From assembly GCF_021018805.1 (NCBI RefSeq), contig NW_026961074.1:1-64000 (forward strand): 64,000 nt of DNA. The letters are read 5' to 3'. The notes beneath the pieces are model-generated. The model worked only from the letters and a program-made list of their open reading frames with translations. It made no database searches and was not told the origin of the DNA. Numbering within the stretch: the stretch's first letter is position 1; each line of letters starts with the position of its first letter. Made by a program: the position numbers and the translations under genes. Source of the DNA: Prinia subflava. Its lineage: Eukaryota > Chordata > Aves > Passeriformes > Cisticolidae. Below, piece after piece: positions 1-13,170 of the stretch.

Positions 1-3000
1 CCAAAAGCAGCCTGAGTTCCAAAATGTGGCATCTTGCATCTGGGAGAAATCTTGAATATCACGGCATTTTTGCAGGCTGAAGCCGAGGTGGCGGATGAGG
101 GTGGTGGACACGAACGGTGGCCCTTTTCCATGGGAAACTAAACTCACCTGGCCATGTTCCTGGTGTCAGATTGTGGGAGACATTTGGCACTCCAAAAGCA
201 GCGAGTTCAAAATGTGGCATCTTGCATCTGGGAGAAATCTTGAATATCACGGCATTTTTGCAATCTGAATCCGAGGTGGCCGGATGAGGGTGGTGGACAC
301 GAACGGTGGCCCTTTTCCATGGGAAAACTAAACTCACCTGGCCATGTTCCTGGTGTCAGATTGTGGGAGACATTTGGCACTCCAAAAGCAGCCCGAGTTC
401 CAAAATGTGGCATCTTGCATCTGGGAGAAATCTTGAATATCACGGCATTTTTGCAGGCTGAAGCCGAGGTGGCCGGATGAGGGTGGTGGACACGAACGGT
501 GGCCCTTTTCCATGGGAAACTAAACTCACCTGGCCATGTTCCTGGTGTCAGATTGTGGGAGACATTTGGCACTCCAAAAGCAGCCCGAGTTCCAAAATGT
601 GGCATCTTGCATCTGGGAGAAATCTTGAATATCACGGCATTTTTGCAGGCTGAAGCCGAGGTGGCCGGATGAGGGTGGTGGACACGAACGGTGGCCCTTT
701 TCCATGGGAAACTAAACTCACCTGGCCATGTTCCTGGTGTCAGATTGTGGGAGACATTTGGCACTCCAAAAGCAGCCCGAGTTCCAAAATGTGGCATCTT
801 GCATCTGGGAGAAATCTTGAATATCACGGCATTTTTTGCAGGCTGAAGCCGAGGTGGCCTGATGACCGTGGTGGACACGAACGGTGGCCCTTTTCCATGG
901 GAAACTAAACTCACCTGGCCATGTTCCTGGTGTCAGATTGTGGGAGACATTTGGCACTCCAAAAGCAGCCCGAGTTCCAAAATGTGGCATCTTGCATCTG
1001 GGAGAAATCTTGAATATCACGGCATTTTTGCAGGCTGAATACGAAGTGGCCTGATGACCGTGGTGGACACGAACGGTGGCCTTTTCCATGGGAAACTAAA
1101 CTCACCTGGCCATGTTCCTGGTGTCAGATTGTGGGAGACATTTGGCACTCCAAAAGCAGCCCGAGTTCCAAAATGTGGCATCTTGCATCTGGGAGAAATC
1201 TTGAATATCACAGCATTTTTGCAGGCTGAAGCCGAGGTGGCCGGATGAGGGTGGTGGACAGGAACGGTGGCCCTTTTCCATGGGAAACTAAACTCACCTG
1301 GCCATGTTCCTGGTGTCAGATTGTGGGAGACATTTGGCACTCCAAAAGCAGCCCGAGTTCCAAATGTGGCATCTTGCATCTGGAGAAATCTTGAATATCA
1401 CGGCATTTTTGCAGGCTGAAGCCGAGGTGGCTGGATGAGGGTGGTAGACACGAACGGTGGCCCTTTTCCATGGGAAACTAAACTCACCTGGCCATGTTCC
1501 TGGTGTCAGATTGTGGGAGACATTTGGCACTCCAAAAGCAGCCGAGTTCCAAATGTGGCATCTTGCATCTGGGAGAAATCTTGAATATCACGGCATTTTT
1601 GCAGGCTGAAGCCGAGGTGGCCGGATGAGGGTGGTGGACACGAACGGTGGCCCTTTTCCATGGGAGACTAAACTCACCTGGCCATGTTCCTGGTGTCAGA
1701 TTGTGGGAGACATTTGGCACTCCAAAATCAGCCCGAGTTCCAAAATGTGGCATCTTGCATCTGGGAGAAATCTTGAATATCACGGCATTTTTGCAGGCTG
1801 AAGCCGAGGTGGCCTGGATGACCGTGGTGGACACGAACGGTGGCCCTTTTCCATGGGAAACTAAACTCACCTGGCCATGTTCCTGGTGTCAGATTGTGGG
1901 AGACATTTGGCACTCCAAAAGCAGCCCGAGTTCCAAAATGTGGCATCTTGCATCTGGGAGAAATCTTGAATATCACGGCATTTTTGCAGGCTGAATACGA
2001 AGTGGCCTGATGACCATGGTGGACACGAACGGTGGCCCTTTTCCATGGGAAACTAAACTCACCAGGCCATGTTCCTGGTGTCAGATTGTGGGAGACATTT
2101 GGCACTCCAAAAGCAGCCCGAGTTCCAAAATGTGGCATCTTGCATCTGGGAGAAATCTTGAATATCACAGCATTTTTGCAGGCTGAAGCCGAGGTGGCCG
2201 GATGAGGGTGGTGGACACGAACAGTGGCCCTTTTCCATAGGAAACTAAACTCACCTGGCCATGTTCCTGGTGTCAGATTGTGGGAGACATTTGGCACTCC
2301 AAAAGCAGCCGAGTTCCAAAATGTGGCATCTTGCATCTGGGAGAAATCTTGAATATCACGGCATTTTTGCAATCTGAATCCGAGGTGGCCGGATGAGGGT
2401 GGTGGACACGAACGGTGGCCCTTTTCCATGGGAGACTAAACTCACCTGGCCATGTTCCTGGTGTCAGATTGTGGGAGACATTTAGCACTCCAAAAGCAGC
2501 CCGAGTTCCAAAATGTGGCATCTTGCATCTGGGAGAAATCTTGAATATCACAGCATTTTTGCAGGCTGAAGCCGAGGTGGCCGGATGAGGGTGGTGGACA
2601 CGAACGGTGGCCCTTTTCCACGGGAAACTAAACTCACGTGGCCATGTTCCTGGTGTCAGATTGTGGGAGACATTTGGCACTCCAAAAGCAGCCCGAGTTC
2701 CAAAATGTGGCATCTTGCATCTGGGAGAAATCTTGAATATCACGGCATTTTTGCAGGCTGAAGCCGAGGTGGCCGGATGAGGGTGGTGGACACGAACGGT
2801 GGCCCTTTTCCATGGGAGACTAAACTCACCTGGCCATGTTCCTGGTGTCAGATTGTGGGAGACATTTGGCACTCCAAAAGCAGCCCGAGTTCCAAAATGT
2901 GGCATCTTGCATCTGGGAGAAATCTTGAATATCACGGCATTTTTGCAGGCTGAAGCCGAGGTGGCCGGATGAGGGTGGTGGACACGAACGGTGGCCCTTT

Positions 3001-3270
3001 TCCATGGGAAACTAAACTCACCTGGCCATGTTCCTGGTGTCAGATTGTGGGAGACATTTGGCACTCCAAAAGCAGCCCGAGTTCCAAAATGTGGCATCTT
3101 GCATCTGGGAGAAATCTTGAATATCACAGCATTTTTGCAGGCTGAATACGAAGTGGCCTGATGACCGTGGTGGACACGAACGGTGGCCCTTTTCCATGGG
3201 AAACTAAACTCACCTGGCCATGTTCCTGGTGTCAGATTGTGGGAGACATTTGGCACTCCAAAAGCAGCCT
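1..3270 (+). repeat. 20-monomer HOR, copy 1 (left end outside window)
   Basis: The ordered series of variants here is reproduced about 3838 bp downstream. Diagnostic series: caatctgaatcc (261), ctgatgaccgtgg (~860), gaatacgaag (~1037), gtggacaggaac (~1255), gtggtagac (~1440), aaatcagcc (~1725), gaatacgaag with gaccatgg (~1993), ccatagg (~2236), caatctgaatcc (2370), tttagcac (~2482), ccacggg (~2617), cacgtggcc (~2635), gaatacgaag (~3143). This copy carries at least seven single-base indels absent from copy 2 (for example missing bases near 1080, 1363, 1381 and 1543-1552, and an extra T near 835). Confidence 0.9.
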
Positions 3271-3836
3271 GAGTTCCAAAATGTGGCATCTGGCATCTGG
3301 GAGAAATCTTGAATGCCACGGCATTTTTGCAGGCAGAAGCCGAGGTGGCCGGATGAGGCTGGTGGACACGAACGGTGGCCCTTTTCCATGGGAAACTAAA
3401 CTCACCTGGCCATGTTCCTGGTGTCAGATTGTGGGAGACATTTGGCACTCCAAAAGCAGCCCGAGTTCCAAAATGTGGCATCTTGCATCTGGGAGAAATC
3501 TTGAATATCACGGCATTTTTGCAGGCTGAATACGAAGTGGCCTGATGACCGTGGTGGACACGAACGGTGGCCCTTTTCCATGGGAAACTAAACTCACCTG
3601 ACCATGTTCCTGGTGTCAGATTGTGGGAGACATTTGGCACTCCAAAATCAGCCCGAGTTCCAAAATGTGGCATCTTGCATCTGGGAGAAATCTTGAATAT
3701 CACAGCATTTTTGCAGGCTGAAGCCGAGGTGGCCAGATGAGGGTGGTGGACACGAACGGTGGCCCTTTTCCATGGGAAACTAAACTCACCTGACCATGTT
3801 CCTGGTGTCAGATTGTGGGAGACATTTGGCACTCCA

Positions 3837-6800
3837 AAAGCAGCCTGAGTTCCAAAATGTGGCATCTTGCATCTGGGAGAAATCTTGAATATCACGGCAT
3901 TTTTGCAGGCTGAAGCCGAGGTGGCCGGATGAGGGTGGTGGACACGAACGGTGGCCCTTTTCCATGGGAAACTAAACTCACCTGGCCATGTTCCTGGTGT
4001 CAGATTGTGGGAGACATTTGGCACTCCAAAAGCAGCCGAGTTCCAAAATGTGGCATCTTGCATCTGGGAGAAATCTTGAATATCACGGCATTTTTGCAAT
4101 CTGAATCCGAGGTGGCCGGATGAGGGTGGTGGACACGAACGGTGGCCCTTTTCCATGGGAAACTAAACTCACCTGGCCATGTTCCTGGTGTCAGATTGTG
4201 GGAGACATTTGGCACTCCAAAAGCAGCCCGAGTTCCAAAATGTGGCATCTTGCATCTGGGAGAAATCTTGAATATCACGGCATTTTTGCAGGCTGAAGCC
4301 GAGGTGGCCGGATGAGGGTGGTGGACACGAACGGTGGCCCTTTTCCATGGGAAACTAAACTCACCTGGCCATGTTCCTGGTGTCAGATTGTGGGAGACAT
4401 TTGGCACTCCAAAAGCAGCCCGAGTTCCAAAATGTGGCATCTTGCATCTGGGAGAAATCTTGAATATCACGGCATTTTTGCAGGCTGAAGCCGAGGTGGC
4501 CGGATGAGGGTGGTGGACACGAACGGTGGCCCTTTTCCATGGGAAACTAAACTCACCTGGCCATGTTCCTGGTGTCAGATTGTGGGAGACATTTGGCACT
4601 CCAAAAGCAGCCCGAGTTCCAAAATGTGGCATCTTGCATCTGGGAGAAATCTTGAATATCACGGCATTTTTGCAGGCTGAAGCCGAGGTGGCCTGATGAC
4701 CGTGGTGGACACGAACGGTGGCCCTTTTCCATGGGAAACTAAACTCACCTGGCCATGTTCCTGGTGTCAGATTGTGGGAGACATTTGGCACTCCAAAAGC
4801 AGCCCGAGTTCCAAAATGTGGCATCTTGCATCTGGGAGAAATCTTGAATATCACGGCATTTTTGCAGGCTGAATACGAAGTGGCCTGATGACCGTGGTGG
4901 ACACGAACGGTGGCCCTTTTCCATGGGAAACTAAACTCACCTGGCCATGTTCCTGGTGTCAGATTGTGGGAGACATTTGGCACTCCAAAAGCAGCCCGAG
5001 TTCCAAAATGTGGCATCTTGCATCTGGGAGAAATCTTGAATATCACAGCATTTTTGCAGGCTGAAGCCGAGGTGGCCGGATGAGGGTGGTGGACAGGAAC
5101 GGTGGCCCTTTTCCATGGGAAACTAAACTCACCTGGCCATGTTCCTGGTGTCAGATTGTGGGAGACATTTGGCACTCCAAAAGCAGCCCGAGTTCCAAAA
5201 TGTGGCATCTTGCATCTGGGAGAAATCTTGAATATCACGGCATTTTTGCAGGCTGAAGCCGAGGTGGCTGGATGAGGGTGGTAGACACGAACGGTGGCCC
5301 TTTTCCATGGGAAACTAAACTCACCTGGCCATGTTCCTGGTGTCAGATTGTGGGAGACATTTGGCACTCCAAAAGCAGCCCGAGTTCCAAAATGTGGCAT
5401 CTTGCATCTGGGAGAAATCTTGAATATCACGGCATTTTTGCAGGCTGAAGCCGAGGTGGCCGGATGAGGGTGGTGGACACGAACGGTGGCCCTTTTCCAT
5501 GGGAGACTAAACTCACCTGGCCATGTTCCTGGTGTCAGATTGTGGGAGACATTTGGCACTCCAAAATCAGCCCGAGTTCCAAAATGTGGCATCTTGCATC
5601 TGGGAGAAATCTTGAATATCACGGCATTTTTGCAGGCTGAAGCCGAGGTGGCCTGATGACCGTGGTGGACACGAACGGTGGCCCTTTTCCATGGGAAACT
5701 AAACTCACCTGGCCATGTTCCTGGTGTCAGATTGTGGGAGACATTTGGCACTCCAAAAGCAGCCCGAGTTCCAAAATGTGGCATCTTGCATCTGGGAGAA
5801 ATCTTGAATATCACGGCATTTTTGCAGGCTGAATACGAAGTGGCCTGATGACCATGGTGGACACGAACGGTGGCCCTTTTCCATGGGAAACTAAACTCAC
5901 CAGGCCATGTTCCTGGTGTCAGATTGTGGGAGACATTTGGCACTCCAAAAGCAGCCCGAGTTCCAAAATGTGGCATCTTGCATCTGGGAGAAATCTTGAA
6001 TATCACAGCATTTTTGCAGGCTGAAGCCGAGGTGGCCGGATGAGGGTGGTGGACACGAACAGTGGCCCTTTTCCATAGGAAACTAAACTCACCTGGCCAT
6101 GTTCCTGGTGTCAGATTGTGGGAGACATTTGGCACTCCAAAAGCAGCCGAGTTCCAAAATGTGGCATCTTGCATCTGGGAGAAATCTTGAATATCACGGC
6201 ATTTTTGCAATCTGAATCCGAGGTGGCCGGATGAGGGTGGTGGACACGAACGGTGGCCCTTTTCCATGGGAGACTAAACTCACCTGGCCATGTTCCTGGT
6301 GTCAGATTGTGGGAGACATTTAGCACTCCAAAAGCAGCCCGAGTTCCAAAATGTGGCATCTTGCATCTGGGAGAAATCTTGAATATCACAGCATTTTTGC
6401 AGGCTGAAGCCGAGGTGGCCGGATGAGGGTGGTGGACACGAACGGTGGCCCTTTTCCACGGGAAACTAAACTCACGTGGCCATGTTCCTGGTGTCAGATT
6501 GTGGGAGACATTTGGCACTCCAAAAGCAGCCCGAGTTCCAAAATGTGGCATCTTGCATCTGGGAGAAATCTTGAATATCACGGCATTTTTGCAGGCTGAA
6601 GCCGAGGTGGCCGGATGAGGGTGGTGGACACGAACGGTGGCCCTTTTCCATGGGAGACTAAACTCACCTGGCCATGTTCCTGGTGTCAGATTGTGGGAGA
6701 CATTTGGCACTCCAAAAGCAGCCCGAGTTCCAAAATGTGGCATCTTGCATCTGGGAGAAATCTTGAATATCACGGCATTTTTGCAGGCTGAAGCCGAGGT

Positions 6801-7108
6801 GGCCGGATGAGGGTGGTGGACACGAACGGTGGCCCTTTTCCATGGGAAACTAAACTCACCTGGCCATGTTCCTGGTGTCAGATTGTGGGAGACATTTGGC
6901 ACTCCAAAAGCAGCCCGAGTTCCAAAATGTGGCATCTTGCATCTGGGAGAAATCTTGAATATCACAGCATTTTTGCAGGCTGAATACGAAGTGGCCTGAT
7001 GACCGTGGTGGACACGAACGGTGGCCCTTTTCCATGGGAAACTAAACTCACCTGGCCATGTTCCTGGTGTCAGATTGTGGGAGACATTTGGCACTCCAAA
7101 AGCAGCCT
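3837..7108 (+). repeat. 20-monomer HOR, copy 2
   Basis: This copy has the same order of diagnostic variants as copy 1. The caatctgaatcc marker is at 4097 and 6208, that is 3836 and 3838 bp from its partners at 261 and 2370. Twenty monomers of 192 bp would be 3840; two 191-bp monomers per interval explain 3838. The remaining 2 bp of the first offset is the net effect of the indels in copy 1. Similarity of order stops near 3270/7108, after which the two stretches hold different monomer types. Confidence 0.9.
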
Positions 7109-8569
7109 GAGTTCCAAAATGTGGCATCTTGCATCTGGGAGAAATCTTGAATATCACGGCATTTTTGCAGGCTGAAGCCGAGGTGGCCTGATGACCGTGG
7201 TGGACACGAACGGTGGCCCTTTTCCATGGGAAACTAAACTCACCTGGCCATGTTCCTGGTGTCAGATTGTGGGAGACATTTGGCACTCCAAAAGCAGCCC
7301 GAGTTCCAAAATGTGGCATCTTGCATCTGGGAGAAATCTTGAATATCACGGCATTTTTGCAGGCTGAAGCCGAGGTGGCTGGATGAGGGTGGTGGACACG
7401 AACGGTGGCCCTTTTCCATGGGAAACTAAACTCACCTGGCCATGTTCCTGGTGTCAGATTGTGGGAGACATTTGGCACTCCAAAATCAGCCCGAGTTCCA
7501 AAATGTGGCATCTTGCATCTGGGAGAAATCTTGAATATCACGGCATTTTTGCAGGCTGAAGCCGAGGTGGCCGGATGAGGGTGGTGGACACGAACGGTGG
7601 CCCTTTTCCATGGGAGACTAAACTCACCTGGCCATGTTCCTGGTGTCAGATTGTGGGAGACATTTAGCACTCCAAAATCAGCCCGAGTTCCAAAATGTGG
7701 CATCTTGCATCTGGGAGAAATCTTGAATATCACAGCATTTTTGCAGGCTGAAGCCGAGGTGGCCGGATGAGGGTGGTGGACACGAACGGTGGCCCTTTTC
7801 CATGGGAAACTAAACTCACCTGACCATGTTCCTGTTGTCAGATTGTGGGAGACATTTGGCACTCCAAAAGCAGCCTGAGTTCCAAAATGTGGCATCTTGC
7901 ATCTGGGAGAAATCTTGAATATCACGGCATTTTTGCAGGCTGAAGCCGAGGTGGCCGGATGAGGGTTGTGGACACGAACGGTGGCCCTTTTCCATGGGAA
8001 ACTAAACTCACCAGGCCATGTTCCTGGTGTCAGATTGTGGGAGACATTTGGCACTCCAAAAGCAGCCGAGTTCCAAAATGTGGCATCTTGCATCTGGGAG
8101 AAATCTTGAATATCACGGCATTTTTGCAGGCTGAAGCCGAGGTGGCCGGATGAGGGTGGTGGACACGAACGGTGGCCCTTTTCCATGGGAGACTAAACTC
8201 ACCTGGCCATGTTCCTGGTGTCAGATTGTGGGAGACATTTGGCACTCCAAAATCAGCCCGAGTTCCAAAATGTGGCATCTTGCATCTGGGAAAAATCTTG
8301 AATATCACGGCATTTTTGCAGGCTGAAGCCGAGGTGGCCGGATGAGGGTGGTGGACACGAACGGTGGCCCTTTTCCATGGGAAACTAAACTCACCTGGCC
8401 ATGTTCCTGGTGTCAGATTGTGGGAGACATTTGGCACTCCAAAAGCAGCCGAGTTCCAAAATGTGGCATCTTGCATCTGGGAGAAATCTTGAATATCACG
8501 GCATTTTTGCAGGCTGAAGCCGAGGTGGCCGGATGAGGGTGGTGGACACGAACGGTGGCCCTTTTCCAT
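7109..8569 (+). repeat. Linking monomers with an early copy of the 'aatcag-ctgacc' cassette
   Basis: About 7.6 monomers lie between the two HOR systems. From about 7670 they show the cassette order that recurs through 25 kb: tttagcac with aaatcagcc, cacagcattt, ctgaccatg, cagcctgag, gggttgtgg, caccaggcc, cagccgag, gggagac, aaatcagcc, gggaaaaatc (8288). The same order reappears near 9.0-9.6 kb and, with small changes, near 11.1-11.7, 13.6-14.2, 15.7-16.3 and 23.8-24.4 kb. This is presumably a source or sister of the 24-monomer HOR that follows. Confidence 0.7.
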
Positions 8570-11500
8570 GGGAAACTAAACTCACCTGGCCATGTTCCTG
8601 GTGTCAGATTGTGGGAGACATTTAGCACTCCAAAAGCAGCCCGAGTTCCAAAATGTGGCATCTTGCATCTGGGAGAAATCTTGAATGCCACGGCATTTTT
8701 GCAGGCCGAAGCCGAGGTGGCCGGATGAGGGTGGTGGACACGAACGGTGGCCCTTTTCCATGGGAGACTAAACTCACCTGGCCATGTTCCTGGTGTCAGA
8801 TTGTGGGAGACATTTGGCACTCCAAAAGCAGCCGAGTTCCAAAATGTGGCATCTTGCATCTGGGAGAAATCTTGAATATCAGGGCATTTTTGCAGGCTGA
8901 ATCCGAGGTGGCCGGATGAGGGTGGTGGACACGAACGGTGGCCCTTTTCCATGGGAAACTAAACTCACCTGGCCATGTTCCTGGTGTCAGATTGTGGGAG
9001 ACATTTAGCACTCCAAAATCAGCCCGAGTTCCAAAATGTGGCATCTTGCATCTGGGAGAAATCTTGAATATCACAGCATTTTTGCAGGCAGAAGCCGAGG
9101 TGGCCGGATGAGGGTGGTGGACACGAACGGTGGCCCTTTTCCATGGGAAACTAAACTCACCTGACCATGTTCCTGGTGTCAGATTGTGGGAGACATTTGG
9201 CACTCCAAAAGCAGCCTGAGTTCCAAAATGTGGCATCTTGCATCTGGGAGAAATCTTGAATATCACGGCATTTTTGCAGGCTGAAGCCGAGGTGGCCGGA
9301 TGAGGGTTGTGGACACGAACGGTGGCCCTTTTCCATGGGAAACTAAACTCACCAGGCCATGTTCCTGGTGTCAGATTGTGGGAGACATTTGGCACTCCAA
9401 AAGCAGCCGAGTTCCAAAATGTGGCATCTTGCATCTGGGAGAAATCTTGAATATCACGGCATTTTTGCAGGCTGAAGCCGAGGTGGCCGGATGAGGGTGG
9501 TGGACACGAACGGTGGCCCTTTTCCATGGGAGACTAAACTCACCTGGCCATGTTCCTGGTGTCAGATTGTGGGAGACATTTGGCACTCCAAAATCAGCCC
9601 GAGTTCCAAAATGTGGCATCTTGCATCTGGGAAAAATCTTGAATATCACGGCATTTTTGCAGGCTGAAGCCGAGGTGGCCGGATGAGGGTGGTGGACACG
9701 AACGGTGGCCCTTTTCCATGGGAAACTAAACTCACCTGGCCATGTTCCTGGTGTCAGATTGTGGGAGACATTTGGCACTCCAAAAGCAGCCCGAGTTCCA
9801 AAATGTGGCATCTTGCATCTGGGAGAAATCTTGAATACCACGGCATTTTTGCAGGCTGAAGCCGAGGTGGCCGGATGAGGGTGGTGGACACGAACGGTGG
9901 CCCTTTTCCATGGGAAACTAAACTCACCTGGCCATGTTCCTGTTGTCAGATTGTGGGAGACATTTGGCACTCCAAAAGCAGCCGAGTTCCAAAATGTGGC
10001 ATCTTGCATCTGGGAGAAATCTTGAATATCACGGCATTTTTGCAGGCCGAAGCCGAAGTGGCCGGATGAGGGTGGTGGACACGAACGGTGGCCCTTTTCC
10101 ATGGGAGACTAAACTCACCTGGCCATGTTCCTGGTGTCAGATTGTGGGAGACATTTGGCACTCCAAAATCAGCCCGAGTTCCAAAATGTGGCATCTTGCA
10201 TCTGGGAGAAATCTTGAATATCACGGCATTTTTGCAGGCTGAAGCCGAGGTGGCCGGATGAGGGTGGTGGACACGAACGGTGGCCCTTTTCCATGGGAAA
10301 CTAAACTCACCTGGCCATGTTCCTGGTGTCAGATTGTGGGAGACATTTGGCACTCCAAAAGCAGCCCGAGTTCCAAAATGTGGCATCTTGCATCTGGGAG
10401 AAATCTTGAATATCACGGCATTTTTGCAGGCTGAATACGAAGTGGCCTGATGACCGTGGTGGACACGAACGGTGGCCCTTTTCCATGGGAAACTAAACTC
10501 ACCAGGCCATGTTCCTGGTGTCAGATTGTGGGAGACATTTGGCACTCCAAAAGCAGCCCGAGTTCCAAAATGTGGCATCTTGCATCTGGGAGAAATCTTG
10601 AATATCACAGCATTTTTGCAGGCTGAAGCCGAGGTGGCCGGATGAGGGTGGTGGACACGAACGGTGGCCCTTTTCCATGGGAAACTAAACTCACCTGGCC
10701 ATGTTCCTGGTGTCAGATTGTGGGAGACATTTAGCACTCCAAAAGCAGCCCGAGTTCCAAAATGTGGCATCTTGCATCTGGGAGAAATCTTGAATAACAC
10801 GGCATTTTTGCAGGCCGAAGCCGAGGTGGCCGGATGAGGGTGGTGGACACGAACGGTGGCCCTTTTCCATGGGAAACTAAACTCACCTGGCCATGTTCCT
10901 GGTGTCAGATTGTGGGAGACATTTGGCACTCCAAAAGCAGCCGAGTTCCAAAATGTGGCATCTTGCATCTGGGAGAAATCTTGAATATCACGGCATTTTT
11001 GCAGGCTGAAGCCGAGGTGGCCGGATGAGGGTGGTGGACACGAACGGTGGCCCTTTTCCATGGGAAACTAAACTCACGTAACCATGTTCCTGGTGTCAGA
11101 TTGTGTGAGACATTTAGCACTCCAAAATCAGCCCGAGTTCCAAAATGTGGCATCTTGCATCTGGGAGAAATCTTGAATATCACAGCATTTTTGCAGGCTG
11201 AAGCCGAGGTGGCCGGATGAGGGTGGTGGACACGAACGGTGGCCCTTTTCCATGGGAAACTAAACTCACCTGACCATGTTCCTGGTGTCAGATTGTGGGA
11301 GACATTTGGCACTCCAAAAGCAGCCTGAGTTCCAAAATGTGGCATCTTGCATCTGGGAGAAATCTTGAATATCACGGCATTTTTGCAGGCTGAAGCCGAG
11401 GTGGCCGGATGAGGGTTTTGGACACGAACGGTGGCCCTTTTCCATGGGAAACTAAACTCACCTGGCCATGTTCCTGGTGTCAGATTGTGGGAGACATTTG

Positions 11501-13170
11501 GCACTCCAAAAGCAGCCGAGTTCCAAAATGTGGCATCTTGCATCTGGGAGAAATCTTGAATATCACGGCTTTTTGCAGGCTGAAGCCGAGGTGGCCGGAT
11601 GAGGGTGGTGGACACGAACGGTGGCCCTTTTCCATGGGAGACTAAACTCACGTAACCATGTTCCTGGTGTCAGATTGTGGGAGACATTTGGCACTCCAAA
11701 ATCAGCCCGAGTTCCAAAATGTGGCATCTTGCATCTGGGAAAAATCTTGAATATCACGGCATTTTTGCAGGCTGAAGCCGAGGTTGCCTGATGAGGGTGG
11801 TGGACACGAACGGTGGCCCTTTTCCATGGGAAACTAAACTCACCTGGCCATGTTCCTGGTGTCAGATTGTGGGAGACATTTGGCACTCCAAAAGCAGCCC
11901 GAGTTCCAAAATGTGGCATCTTGCATCTGGGAGAAATCTTGAATACCACAACATTTTTGCAGGCTGAAGCCGAGGTGGCCGGATGAGGGTGGTGGACACG
12001 AACGGTGGCCCTTTTCCATGGGAAACTAAACTCACCTGGCCATGTTCCTGGTGTCAGATTGTGGGAGACATTTGGCACTCCAAAAGCAGCCCGAGTTCCA
12101 AAATGTGGCATCTTGCATCTGGGAGAAATCTTGAATATCACAGCACTTTTGCAGGCTGAAGTCGAGGTGGCCGGATGAGGGTGGTGGACACGAACGGTGG
12201 CCCTTTTCCATGGGAAACTAAACTCACCTGGCCATGTTCCTGGTGTCAGATTGTGGGAGACATTTGGCACTCCAAAAGCAGCCCGAGTTCCAAAATGTGG
12301 CATCTTGCATCTGGGAGAAATCTTGAATGCCACGGCATTTTTGCAGGCCGAAGCCGAGGTGGCCGGATGAGGGTGGTGGACACGAACGGTGGCCCTTTTC
12401 CATGGGAAACTAAACTCACCTGGCCATGTTCCTGGTGTCAGATTGTGGGAGACATTTGGCACTCCAAAAGCAGCCCGAGTTCCAAAATGTGGCATCTTGC
12501 ATCTGGGAGAAATCTTGAATATCACGGCATTTCTGCAGGCTGAATACGAAGTGGCCTGATGACCGTGGTGGACACGAACGGTGGCCCTTTTCCATGGGAA
12601 ACTAAACTCACCTGGCCATGTTCCTGGTGTCAGATTGTGGGAGACATTTGGCACTCCAAAAGCAGCCCGAGTTCCAAAATGTGGCATCTTGCATCTGGGA
12701 GAAATCTTGAATATCACGGCATTTTTGCAGGCTGAAGCCGAGGTGGCCGGATGAGGGTGGTGGACACGAACGGTGGCCCTTTTCCATGGGAAACTAAACT
12801 CACCTGGCCATGTTACTGATGTCAGATTGTGGGAGACATTTGGCACTCCAAAAGCAGCGTGAGTTCCAAAATGTGGCATCTTGCATCTGGGAGAAATCTT
12901 GAATATCACGGCTTTTTGCAGGCTGAAGCCGAGGTGGCCGGATGAGGGTGGTGGACACGAACGGTGGCCCTTTTCCATGGGAAACTAAACTCACCTGGCC
13001 ATGTTCCTGGTGTCAGATTGTGCGAGACATTTAGCACTCCAAAATCAGCCCGAGTTCCAAAATGTGGCATCTTGCATCTGGGAGAAATCTTGAATATCAC
13101 AGCATTTTTGCAGGCTGAAGCCGAGGTGGCCGGATGAGGGTGGTGGACACGAACGGTGGCCCTTTTCCAT
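8570..13170 (+). repeat. 24-monomer HOR, copy A
   Basis: The order of variants is repeated 4601 bp downstream over most of this interval. Examples: gaatgccacgg (~8684 and ~13285), tatcagggc (~8877 and ~13478), gcaggcagaagcc (~9082 and ~13683), gggaaaaatc (9629 and 14230), and cctgttgtc (~9940 and ~14541). A length of 4601 equals 24 x 192 minus 7, consistent with several 191-bp monomers. Private features include ttactgatgtc (~12814) and tgcgagacattt (~13020). Confidence 0.9.

Noticed and set aside
12175..12543. Plus-strand frames of 64, 122, 186 or 250 codons starting at atgagggtggtg
   Set aside because: Their lengths only reflect whether a given monomer has gcaggctga (stop) or gcaggccga (open). 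They recur wherever that CpG/TpG difference occurs and carry no other coding sign.
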